Of a DNA stretch of 64,000 nt, positions 29,165 to 40,694 are shown piece by piece (within the stretch, counting starts at the first letter, position 1; each line of letters begins with the position of its first letter). The translations under genes and the position numbers were made by a program. The DNA is from Hippopus hippopus (lineage: Eukaryota > Mollusca > Bivalvia > Cardiida > Cardiidae), in assembly GCA_946811185.2 (NCBI GenBank), contig OX328101.1, positions 19,018,122-19,082,121 of the forward strand, in the 5' to 3' direction. Below the pieces are notes generated by a model that was not told where the DNA came from, did not search any database, and worked only from the letters and a program-made list of their open reading frames with translations.

Positions 29165-29849
29165 AGCGAGACAGGAAGTGAAAAAGTGATTCGATTCATC
29201 GATGGGTGTTTGTAAAAATTGAAAAAATCTAAAGCAGTTGTAAGGTAAAAGGTTAAAGACTTATGATAATATATTCAAAACGATTTAAATTTTATAATGC
29301 GAAGCCAAACGCATTTTGAAATTGAGTTATGGTTGGATTTAAGCAGCTAGCGGAAATAGGATGGGGTTAAGAATTAGGACGGATTTAAGAAATAGGACGG
29401 GGTTAAGAAATATGACGGAGTTAAGAAACTAGGACGGGGTTAAGAAACTAGGACGGGGTTAAGAATTAGGACGGATTTAAGAAATAGGACGGGGTTAAGA
29501 AACTAGGACGGGGTTAAGAATTAGGATGGGGTTAAGAATTAGGACGGGGTTAAGAATTAGGACGGGGTTAAGAAACTAGGACGGGGTTAAGAATTAGGAC
29601 GGGGTTAAGAATTAGGACGGGGTTAAGAAACTGGGACGGGGTTAAGAATTAGGACGGGGTTAAGAAACTGGGACGGGGTTAAGAATTAGGACGGGGTTAA
29701 GAATTAGGACGGGGTTAAGAGGATTTAAGGGCCTTTGCCAGCTCTCTCCTTTTTTATCTACTGTTGTATTACGTCAATCCCGTTTTGTCCACGGTTGTCA
29801 GGAACGGGGCTGCCGTGGCTGCCGGAAACATGATGTAAGCGTAGGGTAA
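29165..29849 (-). repeat. right terminal inverted repeat of the Polinton
   Basis: From AGCGAGACAGGAAGTGAAAA (29165) outward through the tandem array to the outer CGTAGGGTAAC, it is the reverse complement of the left repeat. It lacks the left copy's palindromic insertion and duplicated outer segment. Confidence 0.92.
29352..29722. repeat. tandem 18-19 bp array, right TIR
   Basis: About 20 units of GAATTAGGACGGGGTTAA or GAAACTAGGACGGGGTTAA, the complement of the left array. The order of unit variants differs between the two ends. Confidence 0.95.
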
Positions 29850-30605
29850 CATGATTTACAGGTACATAGAGATCATAATCCGTTATTGAACATGCTATTT
29901 TGAGACCTTAAAAAGCTATTACAAATATATAAAACTCAATATCTATAACGCTATACTATTTACAAAGGGTGAGGAAAGATGATGAAAAAAAGAAAAAATT
30001 TCCAACGGTGAAAAAAGAGAAAATTGCTCCTTTTCCCAACGCTTACAACAGAAAATTTGTTAAAAATTTCGTAATTGAAATTTCGTAATTGTATGATACA
30101 GGGTTGAAACAGTGACGAGACCCCTTTTTGGTTGAATAGATGGACATTTAAGGAAAGCTTTTTAAAATCATTCTTAGTATCTGTTGCTGTTCTCAAAACC
30201 CTTTCTGTATATGGTTCTTATTCTGTGTGGTTCTTATTCTAATCCAATTCTAAAGGCACTTAATTGAGTTCAACCAGCTGATTGTTTAATGGCTGAGACG
30301 TTAAATCTGGACCAATGTTTTTTTCTTGGAATTCGGGATGAAAATGGGCGGTGAATACCACCAATGTTGTAATAGCTTGCAGTGAATGGGAATAAAAAGA
30401 CCTTAAGAATGATAGAATACTCATGCATTACATATCTATCACTTCGTTTTTAACCATGAAGAGCATACTTGGGACGAAGAGAGATTTTTTTCCTTACCAC
30501 ACGACAAAATTCTTGTCTGGTCCACTTTGACATCATAAATTTATTTACGGATCACAAATTAAATGTGATCCAGATGATTAAATAATGTTTTTGAAATGGT
30601 AAAAA
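29850..30605. other. no gene seen; right flank of the Polinton
   Basis: AT-rich sequence with no coding motif. The last part is probably the left half of the family A unit that follows. Confidence 0.4.
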
Positions 30606-30666
30606 ATATTGTGGGAAGGGGAGAAAATGCTGGTTACCAGCATTTTCTCCCCTTCCCACAATATTT
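30606..30666. repeat. family A hairpin, perfect 30-bp stem
   Basis: The two 30-base arms (starting AATATTGTGGGAAGG) are exact complements around a single central base. It is the most perfect copy in the window. Confidence 0.95.
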
Positions 30667-31269
30667 CAAAAAGCCTCTCAGGGTCGTTAAAACTCGATAT
30701 TATTTTGTAAAGGATGAAAGTATTTCCCTCTGACGGTTATCCCTCCATTATTGAGTGGACCAGTAAATTAATGAATTGAAATCGGATAATATACAAGCCG
30801 ATACTTGGCTCTCATTGTTTTACGATCATTCGTCACCAACAACATATTGCCATCACAATAAAACATATCAATGAATATCAATACATCCCTAATAGGAAGC
30901 ATGGAATTCTATATGTAACTTGGAAAGCATTTAGTCGACAATTATTGGGTAGTTTTGATCGTAGGTGGTTACCGCTTGAATGCCTGAATGCTATCAAACT
31001 CTGGCATAGACAATACTTCACGTTACTGTGGCATAAATATCGAGACACTATTAAAGCTACTGCAACAGGGAACAGGCAGTCAAGAGTAAGGTCAATAAGA
31101 GACTTGTCGGACTTTTAAAAAACAAGATATAACTACATAACTGAATCAAAATGAAGCACAGTTGATAAAAACAGACACAGTACTTATTTGCAAAACAGGT
31201 TATTGGAGAAGTTTGTTTTAAAAGGCTGTGGAAGTGAGTTCAATTGATTAATAGCGGCTTAAGTAGGCG
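30667..31269. other. no gene seen
   Basis: AT-rich unique sequence; no recognised feature. Confidence 0.4.
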
Positions 31270-31572
31270 ATGAGGATTTATGCCGTTTTTGTTACTGCTT
31301 TACTTTGTTTCGATTCCTATTACACCTTTGCTGCACGTAGTAGGTCAAAGAACTGTCGAAATGGTCGCTGCAAGTATAAATTAAACAACAACAGAATACG
31401 TTTCCTCCGTGATTTGTCGAAACACTTTTATCCCGGTACTAACCTCGTGGATATTACACTCAAATCATTACACAATCGAAAAGATGGCGAATTTGGAACA
31501 TTTGACAAAGAGAATTCCCTCGGATACGACATACCTAAAATAGGTAGGTTCTCCTTTTTACGTTGTGCCTGA
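31270..31572 (+). CDS. possible first exon of a secreted protein
   Basis: The frame starts with ATG and a good signal-peptide pattern: MRIYAVFVTALLCF is hydrophobic and FAARSRS fits a cleavage region. A basic, cysteine-containing segment (CRNGRCKYK) and a mixed hydrophilic stretch to GYDIPKI follow. A GTAGGT at about 31541 could be a splice donor, leaving an exon of about 271 bp. No domain was recognised and no downstream exon was found in this window. It may be a chance open frame. Confidence 0.3.
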   Translation: MRIYAVFVTALLCFDSYYTFAARSRSKNCRNGRCKYKLNNNRIRFLRDLSKHFYPGTNLVDITLKSLHNRKDGEFGTFDKENSLGYDIPKIGRFSFLRCA

Positions 31573-32085
31573 TTTGACATGTTTTGGACATGTAAGTTCG
31601 TTACAAGTATTTTATTATAAACGAGACCCCAGAGAGACCAGTCATCCTATTGTTCAAAGTTTTTAACTTCGATTTGATTCGTGATTACTTTCTCCGTTAA
31701 TTTGTTTGATTTCACAAATTTCTGTTGTTTTTTTTCAAACCTTGGTGCATTTCTCTGCTAAAATGACATAATACTGAACCCTTAAATGCTAAATAAATGA
31801 AACTAAAATTCTCACTCACGTTAAAAAAGTTGATTTCACAGTAAAAAATACAGCATCAAACGGTGTAGATTCAACGTCAAGCTGCACATGTTGTGCAATG
31901 TGATCTTGAATCTTAACTGTCAGCAAAAGCTTCCCGGGTCGCGCTTTGCAGCCCAAGGGTTACAACAATCAAAGAAGAGCCCAGAGCCCATATTCAATAA
32001 CCTTTCCCAATTACTTTCTTAATCTGTTTTTAACCTTTTCCCAAACAATCTCTGGTTTTAACGAGCCCGAAAAAGAAGCCTTTTG
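31573..32085. other. no gene seen; degraded family B palindrome near 31868-31920
   Basis: AT-rich sequence. Near 31868 a decayed GTAGATTCAACGTCAAGCTGC / GTGATCTTGAATCT pair resembles family B. Confidence 0.4.
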
Positions 32086-32150
32086 AAAACATCGTTCGAA
32101 AAGGAGAAAATGCTGGTAACCAGCATTTTCTCCTTTTCCCACAATGTTTT
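32086..32150. repeat. family A hairpin
   Basis: GAAAACATCG-flanked stem with arms AAAAGGAGAAAATGCTGG and its complement. The outer family A sequence (CGTCTGCAAATGCTTTCAAT near 32200) is also present. Confidence 0.9.
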
Positions 32151-33254
32151 CTACCCTCCCAGAACAAATTTCAATTTTTGAGTCACGTTAATTTTGTCGT
32201 CTGCAAATGCTTTCAATTTGGACTGGTCTAAAGTGTTGCGGTTCGGTAAAAGATGTTCCAAATTTCCAAATGGTTGTCGCCTAGATCGTAGTTTGCGTTA
32301 CAGGCTTCATAGAGAGTTAGATGAAGAACGCAATTTTGAATGATTACTGAATAAAGACCTTGTTGACAAGGCTATCAGCATAATCGTTATATTACAAGGG
32401 TTGAACATGATATCCTGTTACAATAGTTTTCTAATTTCATTGTTATGTTTCAAAGAATTTCTCCAGCGAAAATACAAGCACCAACGTACATATCTGTAGC
32501 ATACTTCTAGCAATAACGTTTGCTTTTGTTTAACTCTCAGAGCAAAAAATCTAAATGCTTACCAAAAGTATATACTCTAGGTAAAATGCTAATTGTTTTA
32601 AGTACTTTATCTATAGTAAATTTATAAAGCAGTATTTCGATATTTGTACATATCAAGATCTCTAGCAATGGCTTTGAAAAGTATGTTCTACTTTGCTCTA
32701 AGTTCTTGAGTCGTAGCGCTTACAGGGGGAATAAACTTTGTATACCGCTAAGTGTTTTTAGCGGTTTATTTACAGTACATTGCAAAGCTTTTTCTTTTTA
32801 TATCAGTAGAAATTTAGAACAAGCTAAGTTTTACTCTCAATCCTACAGGTCTTGATGCTGCGATAGATTTTTACTTTAGGTAAACCGCTCGTTGTTTTCA
32901 GCAGTTATTCTACAGTATATCCCTATAGTAGTATTTTGGTACCAGTAGATATCAAAACCTCTAGAACAAGCAAAGTTTTGCTCTCAACCGTGGAGGTCTT
33001 GATGCTATTCTAGGTAGTTTACTAAAGGTAAACCGCTCATTGTTTTAAGCGGTTTATCAAGCATATAAACCTATGGAAGCATTTTTATATCTTTAACAAC
33101 GGTTGCATCAGACCCCTGGTTTTGAGAAATACCATATTTACGTTTGTTTTAAATATCGAGTTTTTTTTTTGGCGAGATACTACTTCCTGTATTTCATATT
33201 CAACCCTTTAGCACACAATCCCGAGTTTTAACGACTCTGAGAAAGTAGCCTTTT
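32151..33254. other. no gene seen; three weak AGCGGTTTA-type direct repeats
   Basis: Between about 32730 and 33080 the phrases AAACCGCT...TTTTAGCGGTTTAT, CTAGAACAAGC and GAGGTCTTGATGCT recur about every 150-170 bp, three times. This suggests an old tandem duplication. No coding motif. Confidence 0.5.
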
Positions 33255-33320
33255 GAAAACACTGTGGGAAAAGGAGAAAATGCTGGTTCCCAGCATTTTC
33301 TCCTTTTCCCACAATGTTTT
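33255..33320. repeat. family A hairpin within a near-complete unit (33203-33428)
   Basis: The stem has arms GGGAAAAGGAGAAAATGCTGG. The surrounding unit begins CAACCCTTTAGCAC and ends GGTGAAGAGTTAAG, an inverted TTAAC(T/C)CTT-type pair. Confidence 0.9.
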
Positions 33321-33617
33321 TAATATTTTGAGAAGCAAAGTTTGACATTTTATCGACATTTATTTTACCGTCTGCAAATACTTTCAATTTAGACTGGTCT
33401 AAAATTTTGTCGTTTGGTGAAGAGTTAAGGCATAATTCGGTCAGTTCTTATGTTAACTTGTACAAAACAGTTTCCAGATGTGATGGGTCAACACGCTGGG
33501 CTGCAATTGTTAAGCAGAAAACACATTTATAAAGTATATCAAGGAAAGGAGAACCTTCATGTAGATTTAAATTATGAGTCTTCAGTAAACATTCCAATTC
33601 GATAAGTGAAGGATAAT

Positions 33618-33762
33618 CAACTGGTTGTGTGTGATGTTAAAAGTCTGTCAATCGAATGGGGTGAGATGCGGTTTAAAAATCGAGTTCGACGGATGATTTT
33701 TTTTTCACCGCATTAAACCCCATTCGAGTGACAGATTTTTAGTATTACACGCAACTAGTTGA
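33618..33762. mobile_element. palindromic MITE, single copy
   Basis: Arms CAACTGGTTGTGTGTGATGT and its imperfect complement ending GCAACTAGTTG enclose facing GTCAATCGAATGGGGT and ACCCCATTCGAGTGAC. Total about 145 bp. Confidence 0.8.
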
Positions 33763-33948
33763 ATATCTGCTTTTTTATATTCCTGATTCACCTTTTTTTT
33801 ATTCTAATGATATCAAGAACGGTACAATATGAACAATATAGGGAAAAAGTAGTTCCGGCAAACATTCTAAAACTATATCGTCACTAGTAATGATACCATA
33901 TGTAACGTCAATAGTGGTGAAATCCCAGTAATTCGCTGATAAGAATAT

Positions 33949-34313
33949 AATAAAGCTTGATATTTATCTGTTGAAGACATGACACAATGAACTGCGCATT
34001 TCTTGAGAGAGGACATTTTAGCGAAAAATATTACAGTCCATCTATTCGTTGCTAAAACCAACCGTTAAATTTCAGCCATGCTCTGTGAAAAAGGGGACTA
34101 ATGAATCTGCAAAAAGTATCGACCCAGGTCAGCCTGCGCAGTCCGCGCCGGCTGACCTGGGTCGAAACATTTTGTTATTGATCAATTTTCTGCATATCGA
34201 AGGACCAGTGTACCGTATGATTCAGTGAGTTGTTAGATGAAATGGATTTTTGTGGATCTATTATTAAATTTATCTGTTGAATACATGACACAATGAACTG
34301 CGTATTTCTCGTC
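33949..34313. repeat. direct repeat flanking a family C copy
   Basis: 33949-34005 and 34260-34313 share TTTATCTGTTGAA-ACATGACACAATGAACTGCG. The family C copy lies between them, so the sequence was duplicated around or before that insertion. Confidence 0.6.
34076..34250. mobile_element. family C MITE, right end missing
   Basis: Starts GCCATGCTCTGTGAAAAAGG. A central palindrome has arms CCCAGGTCAGCCTGCGC and GCCGGCTGACCTGGG. The usual right terminal repeat is absent. Confidence 0.8.
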
Positions 34314-34801
34314 AGATAATATCTTATTTAAAGAAAAACATGTCGTTTTCTTACGTCTTTCGGGACGGAATCTCCAATAACTTAGACTTAGAAAAAGTCA
34401 GCGAGACTAAACCGTTTATGGCAGCGATGTAAAGACAAGACTCTGAGTAATTTCATTCAATATCCCCTCAGCGAGAATCCATCGCATATCTGAATGAAAC
34501 AAATAGCCCCTAGGTACGCAAATATATATAGTTTTATTGCGATTCAGCAAACAATTTTACAGTCCATCCTTGCAGAGACTGTCTATATTTTCTCACGTAA
34601 ATCATAACCTCGTACCAACCACATATTTGCTTCTGTAGAGTACAACTTCCATAAGTATTATGGTGGAAGGAGACACAGGAAATTCCTCCATATGCCACTC
34701 TATTTTTATTCTTTTTAGATGTTGAAAAAAGTCTGGTACGTATTTTTTTAAAGGGAGAAATAAATATGAAAGTATTTTTTTTTTTTAAGGCGTAATAAAT
34801 A

Positions 34802-35038
34802 TGAGCCCTGCACTGGCAAAAGGGGGTTTAATGCGTCCAAACAAGTCATCATATAATTACGGATCCATAAAATACATTTTGTGTAACAACCAACAGAATC
34901 ATGAGGCACATTGGTCCTGTGACATGCAGAAAATTGACCGATAACGAAAAGTTTCGGCTCAGGTCAGGCTGCGCGGACTGACCTGGGTCGATACTTTTTC
35001 GCAAATGGATGAAGCCCCCTTTTCACAGAACATGGCTC
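34802..35038. mobile_element. family C MITE, near full length
   Basis: Starts GAGCCCTGCACTGGCAAAAG and ends CCCCCTTTTCACAGAACATG, with the central GTCAGGCTGCGC palindrome shortened. Confidence 0.85.
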
Positions 35039-35045
35039 ATATAAA

Positions 35046-35322
35046 TGAGCCCCGCTCTTGCAACAGGGGATTAAATGCATCGCTGTGATGCATTATACCG
35101 AGCAAGCCATCACTTAATTACGATCCAAAAAATCCATTTTGTCCAATAACCGACTGAATCATGTAGTCTTCGAATGGTCCTTTGGCATGCAGAAAGTTTA
35201 CAAAAAGCGAACAATTTCGATTGATGTCAACATGCGCAGTCTTTCCAGGCTGACACGTGTCGACACTTTTTGCAGATGCATTAGCCCCCCCCCCCCCTTT
35301 TTTTTTTTTGACAAAACATGAA
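35046..35322. mobile_element. family C MITE with C/T homopolymer at its right end
   Basis: Starts GAGCCCCGCTCTTGCAACAG, directly after the previous copy. Right end is CAGATGCATTAG followed by long C and T runs (35284-35310). Confidence 0.75.
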
Positions 35323-36055
35323 TCAAATAGATTTAGAAAATACGATGGGATAGATGCTGTAATTTTTCTCAATCGCGGAATTCTCTTACTCGTATTTTCC
35401 ATTAATATTGAAAGACGATCTTGCAACTTTGATCGAACAGTCTCGATGTTTTTTTTCCCTCGTGGACACCAAACCAGTACTTGCGCCGTGATGTGGCTAC
35501 ATGTAGTTCCAAAAGTTGACCCTGCTAATTAAGGCATTTAAGCTTGAAACCTCTAGCATGAGAGGCTGTCCCCAAACCGACACATTGAGAAAATTACTAT
35601 TTCTGATCCAGAGACTTTTAAGATGTCAATCACATGTCTGCTTTGTATGTGATGTTTTACACCAGTATTGTCCCTCGTAACTAAGATCATCATCATCATC
35701 ATCATCATTAGTATTATTATTATCATTTTCATTATTATTATTTGTAATTATCAAGACAGGAAATGTATAACATAATCAAACGTCTTCTCATGGTGTCAAT
35801 AAACGTGCACAATTAAATGAGAAAATAAATCTGCTGACGGTAAAAGCAGAGCATTTCAGAGCAGCTGCTTTGAAGACATTTTCCTAACATGTCTTCAAAC
35901 AACTTGTCACCAGTGCATTTTGCGTATTTTACCCTTACAGTGTTAGATTAACTCTTTCGCTACCAATTAAATGGAGCCGGCCTTTCTCGAGGACTTTAAG
36001 TATCTTTTTCGTTTTAAAGTAGCATGTTTTTGGTTAAAGATTAGCCTTAGACAGC
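35323..36055. other. no gene seen; ATC/ATT microsatellite at 35688-35745
   Basis: A microsatellite of ATC then ATT triplets; otherwise AT-rich unique DNA. Confidence 0.5.
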
Positions 36056-36121
36056 GGACGGTGTAGATCCAAGATCAGACTGCACGTTTTGTGCAGTCTG
36101 ATCTTGATCGACGCCGACCGC
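36056..36121. repeat. family B palindrome
   Basis: Arms GATCAGACTGCAC and GTGCAGTCTGATC around a TTTT-type centre. Outer bases are CGGTGTAGATC and GATCGACGCCG. Confidence 0.85.
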
Positions 36122-37102
36122 AAAAGCCATCCAAGCCGACATTGGTAGTGGAAGAGACAAGGAAAATGAAAATGATCTGTAGTAACTACAAAGAGGCTAA
36201 ATGTTACAGTTTTAGGTCGTTTCGGCAAGGATCACTCATAGAAGAAAGGACAGTACAAATCAAATTTCGGACTGCAAATTCTGTACAGTACGACCTTTGA
36301 ACTATAAAGTCCAAAAGAACATTCAAAGTTTCCATAGGAATCAGAGGTGTTGACTTAATTCCTATTAATACTGCAGAGATCCAAGTAAAACCAATAAAGT
36401 CTCTCGTTTCAGTAAAGGTCGCATGAAAAACTTGCCGAGGAATAAAGCATCTTATCAGATTAGTAATTGAGCTCTGCTATCGTCTAATTGGTTTACACGT
36501 TTTTATCAGTTCAACGAGACAGGGCAGGAAAGAGATCATTTTTCACCACTTGACAATGTAATGAGCAAATCTGAATTCAGAGAAGCTATTGTCATTGCCC
36601 AAGCAAAGGTTTTTTTTTCATAGCTATTTTTAGAAGTGTTTTCCGTGAGAAAGAAATTCCAAACAGCACCACTCCTTGAAATGCAACTAAACTCATTACC
36701 TCCTTCAATAAATATAAAGCAGGCAGCTTTGAAAGCATCTTAGTAAAATATGGAGACCAGTATTTGTACAAGAATTATAATCAAATCGAGACGGAGTTGT
36801 CATAGTCATAGAGTAGGGTGTTTTTTTTTTCCAGTGCTTTCATTTTAGTTGTCAAAGCTTGTGGCTTTTTTTTTTCGCCCTTTCAAAGTATGACTCGTGT
36901 TGTGTCCACAAACACTTTACATCGATCTATCCACTACCAGAAGGCTTAACAGTACTCATATTTAGGTATATCGCTAAGGGAACCAAACCGGTTTCTTGCT
37001 GGCATAACCTTCAGTCGAGGGAACCACCAGAAGGTACACAGAGAGAAATCAGTCTGGCTGTATGGAGGAGGTTAGATTAAGACAGTCTAGTTTAGATTTC
37101 TT

Positions 37103-37292
37103 AAAACCTTAACCTGCGAAATTAATGAAATGAAACTTTCAAGCCGATTGTAAAAACCAAAAGGATGCTATTTTTCGGGGAACATTGTCTGTCATCGGAC
37201 AGTATAGATCGAAGATCAGACTGCACGTTCTGTGCAGTCTGATCTTGATCTATACTCTCCGCAAAAAGTCGCGCTTAGCAGCAGAAGAGTTA
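37103..37292. mobile_element. family B element with central palindrome at 37195-37262
   Basis: Left end ACCTTAACCTGCGAAATTAA; then GAAACTTTCAAGCCGAT; then the palindrome (AGATCAGACTGCACG and complement); then GTCGCGCTTAGCAGCAGAAG and the end AGAGTTAA. Confidence 0.85.
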
Positions 37293-37659
37293 AAACCTTG
37301 TTTACTGTGGCGGATTTATGATGTAGGCGCGGTGTCATTTCGTGACCTGTTGTGGCGCTTGCCGATGTGGTCTTCGCTTGACAGAATTCTACAGCTCATG
37401 TGAGAAGGTTTTCTCTGTAAAAAAAATAACTCACCCAACAACTTTTTGAGTTGGTACCTGAGAAACATGCTCGTTTGAATCTACAAAAATTTCAGACAAC
37501 GTGTGTTTTGAGTCTAGGCAATGACAGGTCTATTAGCCTCACTGGAAACCCAAACCCTAATTCTAGACTAATGCTCAAAGTAATCTCTCATGATTGCATT
37601 ACCTGTAACTGTCTTTTCGAAACAAAGTTGATCAATCCTTTTGTAATATCTTTCGCCTA

Positions 37660-37816
37660 CCTGCTTATCTTTGATGTCAACAACATTTACTACAATGACA
37701 ACGGAAACTGGCTTACATCCCTTGAAGTAATTTCCAACTGACTCCCGAGCATCACTAAAATGGTGCGTACAGACCGTGTTGTTTTTGAACGCAACGATTG
37801 CATAAACTTTCCACAA
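37660..37816 (-). CDS. weak candidate for a host exon
   Basis: On the minus strand a frame reads LWKVYAIVAFKNNTVCTHHF, then GNYFKGCKPVSVVIVVNVVD, and reaches DIKDKQ. GTAGGC, a possible splice donor, follows directly. The upstream sequence has AG dinucleotides that could serve as acceptor. No domain was recognised and no partner exon was found. It could be chance. Confidence 0.15.
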
Positions 37817-38505
37817 ATTTGCCGGAATGTCTCACTACAGAAACCTGAATGTGCACTAATTCTACACCATACTCTTTGCTCAGACATATTTTGAAGCTTA
37901 AAATTTACAGAATGGTTTAATATATTTGTTATAAGGTTTTCAATTATCTTACAAGTAGATTGTGCGCATCATCCAGTATGTTGTTGCTGTAATGGTAAAT
38001 GTGTATACTACCCATGTTTTAGAGATATTACTCTAAGACCAAAACAATGTCTTTTTGCAGTTGGCCGATTTCATAATAATAGGGGAAACCGGTATTCCAT
38101 TCTTCTAAATTGCCCGTTGTACTGTTGATGTAATAAAGCAATTCCTTTAACCTGTCTTACCTTTTATGTGTTTGTTTTGCAACATTGTGTATGTCAACAA
38201 AGGCTGAGATTATCATCTGAGAGTAATAGTTTCATTTTATCGATAGTTGTAAAAGTTCTATAAACTTAATAATGCACCCCCCATAGTACAAATCACGCAT
38301 GTAAAAGCATCGTGGTCAACGAAAACATATATGATCGTGACGAGATCTTTTGCCACTAATGCTTTGAAAATAAATCTGCTGCAAGATTGAACAGAAAGTC
38401 GTTTGCAGGGGATAATGAGCTAAATAGCTATTTCTTTAAATCATTCTATTGCTTCCATTTATACAATTTGCTACCATTTCGTTTACATGCATGTCTTCCC
38501 GAAAC

Positions 38506-38716
38506 TTAAGGTCTACGGCCCCTAACTGTCATATTACAGATGGAAGCTGCCGAGATTGGCCGAGTAGCCTTTACAAAAACATTGATGTTACACGATATTT
38601 ACCGATGAGTTAGTGAGTCTACGCTCATATTAAAAGATGGAAGCTGCCGAGGATGGCCGAATAGCCTTTACGAAAACGTCGATGTTTACCGATGAGTTAG
38701 GGGCCGTAGACCTTAA
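38506..38716. mobile_element. MITE with terminal inverted and internal direct repeats
   Basis: Ends CTTAAGGTCTACGGCCCCTA and its complement. Inside, GATGGAAGCTGCCGAG-ATGGCCGA-TAGCCTTTAC occurs twice (38538 and 38636), each followed by GTTTACCGATGAGTTAG-type sequence. About 211 bp. Confidence 0.8.
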
Positions 38717-38807
38717 ATCTTTCGAGCTCTCCATTGTTCTCGATATCTGACTCTTTATAACCCTTGACCAAGTCCGAGTTTTGACGTATGTGATGACTGA
38801 TGTCTTT

Positions 38808-38862
38808 GAAAGCAATGTGGAATCAGAGGCAAATGCTGGTAAATAGCAATTTTTTTCTACCT
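38808..38862. repeat. family A hairpin, degraded
   Basis: AAATGCTGGTAAATAGCAATTT remains of the stem. Outer family sequence CGTCTGCAAACGCTTTCAAT follows near 38899. Confidence 0.65.
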
Positions 38863-39270
38863 ATGCAAAGGCAATTTAATAATTTTATCCAGCCATGTCG
38901 TCTGCAAACGCTTTCAATTTGGACAAGTCTGTTGAAAGATTAACAATGACAATTAAATGAAGCAAGAGAGATGACTTATAATGCTGCATAGAGGCATGGT
39001 GTAATTCTGATGAAAAAATGTCTTATTGAAATAACACAATTTTAAAGGCAAAAATTTAGACAAGCATCAAGCGACGTTACTTCAAAACGTATAGGCAACA
39101 AACATTGGTCTCCAAGAATAAGCATTATTTTAATTGATTGCGATTTAAATAAAATAAACTTCGAGTTATAAGATCTCTTTCCTACAACTGAGAATATAAA
39201 TTCGAACGACGATATGGTAATTAGTTAATAGCGTGGAAACTGAAAAATATTTGCCGAGATAAATAATTCC

Positions 39271-39482
39271 TAACCCTTAACCTGCTATGTAAGTTAAATG
39301 AAACTTTCAAGCCAATAGTAAAAACCCAAAATGTTGCTATTTCAAAGTTATTTTGGGTGCAGAAAAAATCTCCCTATCGGACAATGTAGATTCAGGATCA
39401 GACTGCACGTTTTGTGCACTCTGATCTTGATCTACAATGTCCGCGAAAGGTCTTTTAGACGCGCTCAGCAGTCTAAGGTTTA
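39271..39482. mobile_element. family B element, near full length
   Basis: TAACCCTTAACCTGC at the left and CTAAGGTTTAA at the right. The palindrome at 39378-39442 has arms GATCAGACTGCACG and the complement with one mismatch (GTGCACTCTGATC). Confidence 0.88.
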
Positions 39483-40694
39483 ACAGATATTCATGTCAAG
39501 GTTTGGTGTTGCAACCTGGCTGCGCTACTTGACTGCATAGATTCTATTTCAAAAAGCATGCTCTTCCCAAATGATTGTATTTTCTCGGAAAGGTTAATAC
39601 TCAAAAGTAATCAGTTTTCCATAATTTTGTTCTAATCTTCATGAAGTCGTTTTGGGTATAGACAAATGGGATTAAGATGTGCCATGACTGATTCGGTCTC
39701 CGATTGCATTTAGTGATTCATAATATATGCATAACTTTTTTAATGAAGTGTCTACTGACATGTTGTCACAGTGACATAGTGATATCTCATAAGTTTCTGA
39801 CTACGACTTTTCTCGTCTTACAGCATTCCTCTTTGCAAATGCATTAAACACTCTTTTTTTACAGGGCATGGCTTATTTTGGATTTTAACTTTCTTTTTTT
39901 GTACAAGGGCCTTAGCTTTTCATATTAATTAATGATAGGTTGTGTCAATTGTCGATTGGAAAGAGTGCCCAACATACAACAATTAATTGCTTATGTATCA
40001 GAAAGATCTGTACGGATTTTTGTTTGCAATTTTATGGAGTGCACACTCCAACATTCTCTACGGAAATATTGCCATCTCCCATTACGCAGGGAGTGTAGCA
40101 TCACGATGAATTCCAGATGATAGCTTTTACAGGAAGCCGTTTACTCTCAGGAGACACTGTGTTCGTTCAGAGGAGTTTTGATGCACTTTACTCCTATATG
40201 TTTCATGAAAATGTAGATTTTAATACTTTAATATTTCCAAACATTATTATATTGATTATTAATATTGTTGAGTTCATACGGACCAGCATACTTACAGGAA
40301 ACTCGTATTGTCAAAACTGATGTCTCATCAAGATGAATGTCTTATCACAATGGATATCAACTTATAGCTCTAACCAGAACAGAACCTCTCCCACCTTGTC
40401 GAACGACTGGATCGCACTTTGCATGTTAATGGCGTTTAAATGACTACAACTTAATGCTTTATGGAATAGAGAATCTAATCAAACTGGTTCCTAGCATCAT
40501 TGAGTCCTCCAATACCAAAATTCTCAACAAAAGGTATTCTCAACATTCCATATTCAGGGAGTGGATGCATCATAACGATAGTACTCGTTGAAAGCCTACT
40601 TCTCTGGAAGTTATTTTGCATGGTCTGTGGACTTTTTATGCACTTGATAGTGCGGCGGTTTAAGAAATCCTTGTATTTTGACTGTTCGTAAGTA
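39483..40694. other. no gene seen
   Basis: AT-rich sequence. Several open frames of about 60 codons, but none carries a recognised motif or codon-usage sign of coding. Confidence 0.4.

Larger units (their letters stand above)
13617..29849. mobile_element. Polinton/Maverick element (virus-like, about 16.2 kb)
   Basis: Inverted terminal repeats enclose at least 15 genes. These include protein-primed DNA polymerase B, retroviral-type integrase, adenain-type protease, FtsK/HerA-type packaging ATPase, and major and minor jelly-roll capsid proteins, which is the defining set of Polintons. Such elements replicate with their own polymerase, insert with their integrase, and are thought able to form virions. 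The outer ends align as GTTAACCCTACG on the left and the complement of CGTAGGGTAAC on the right. A 6-bp target duplication, usual for the group, was not found: AAAGAG and ATGATT flank the chosen ends. The exact termini are therefore uncertain by a few bases. Most reading frames are intact, so the copy is fairly young. Confidence 0.95.

Noticed and set aside
13617..29855. Six-base target-site duplication of the Polinton
   Set aside because: No matching hexamers were found at the ends I could align; shifting the ends by a few bases did not give a match either.
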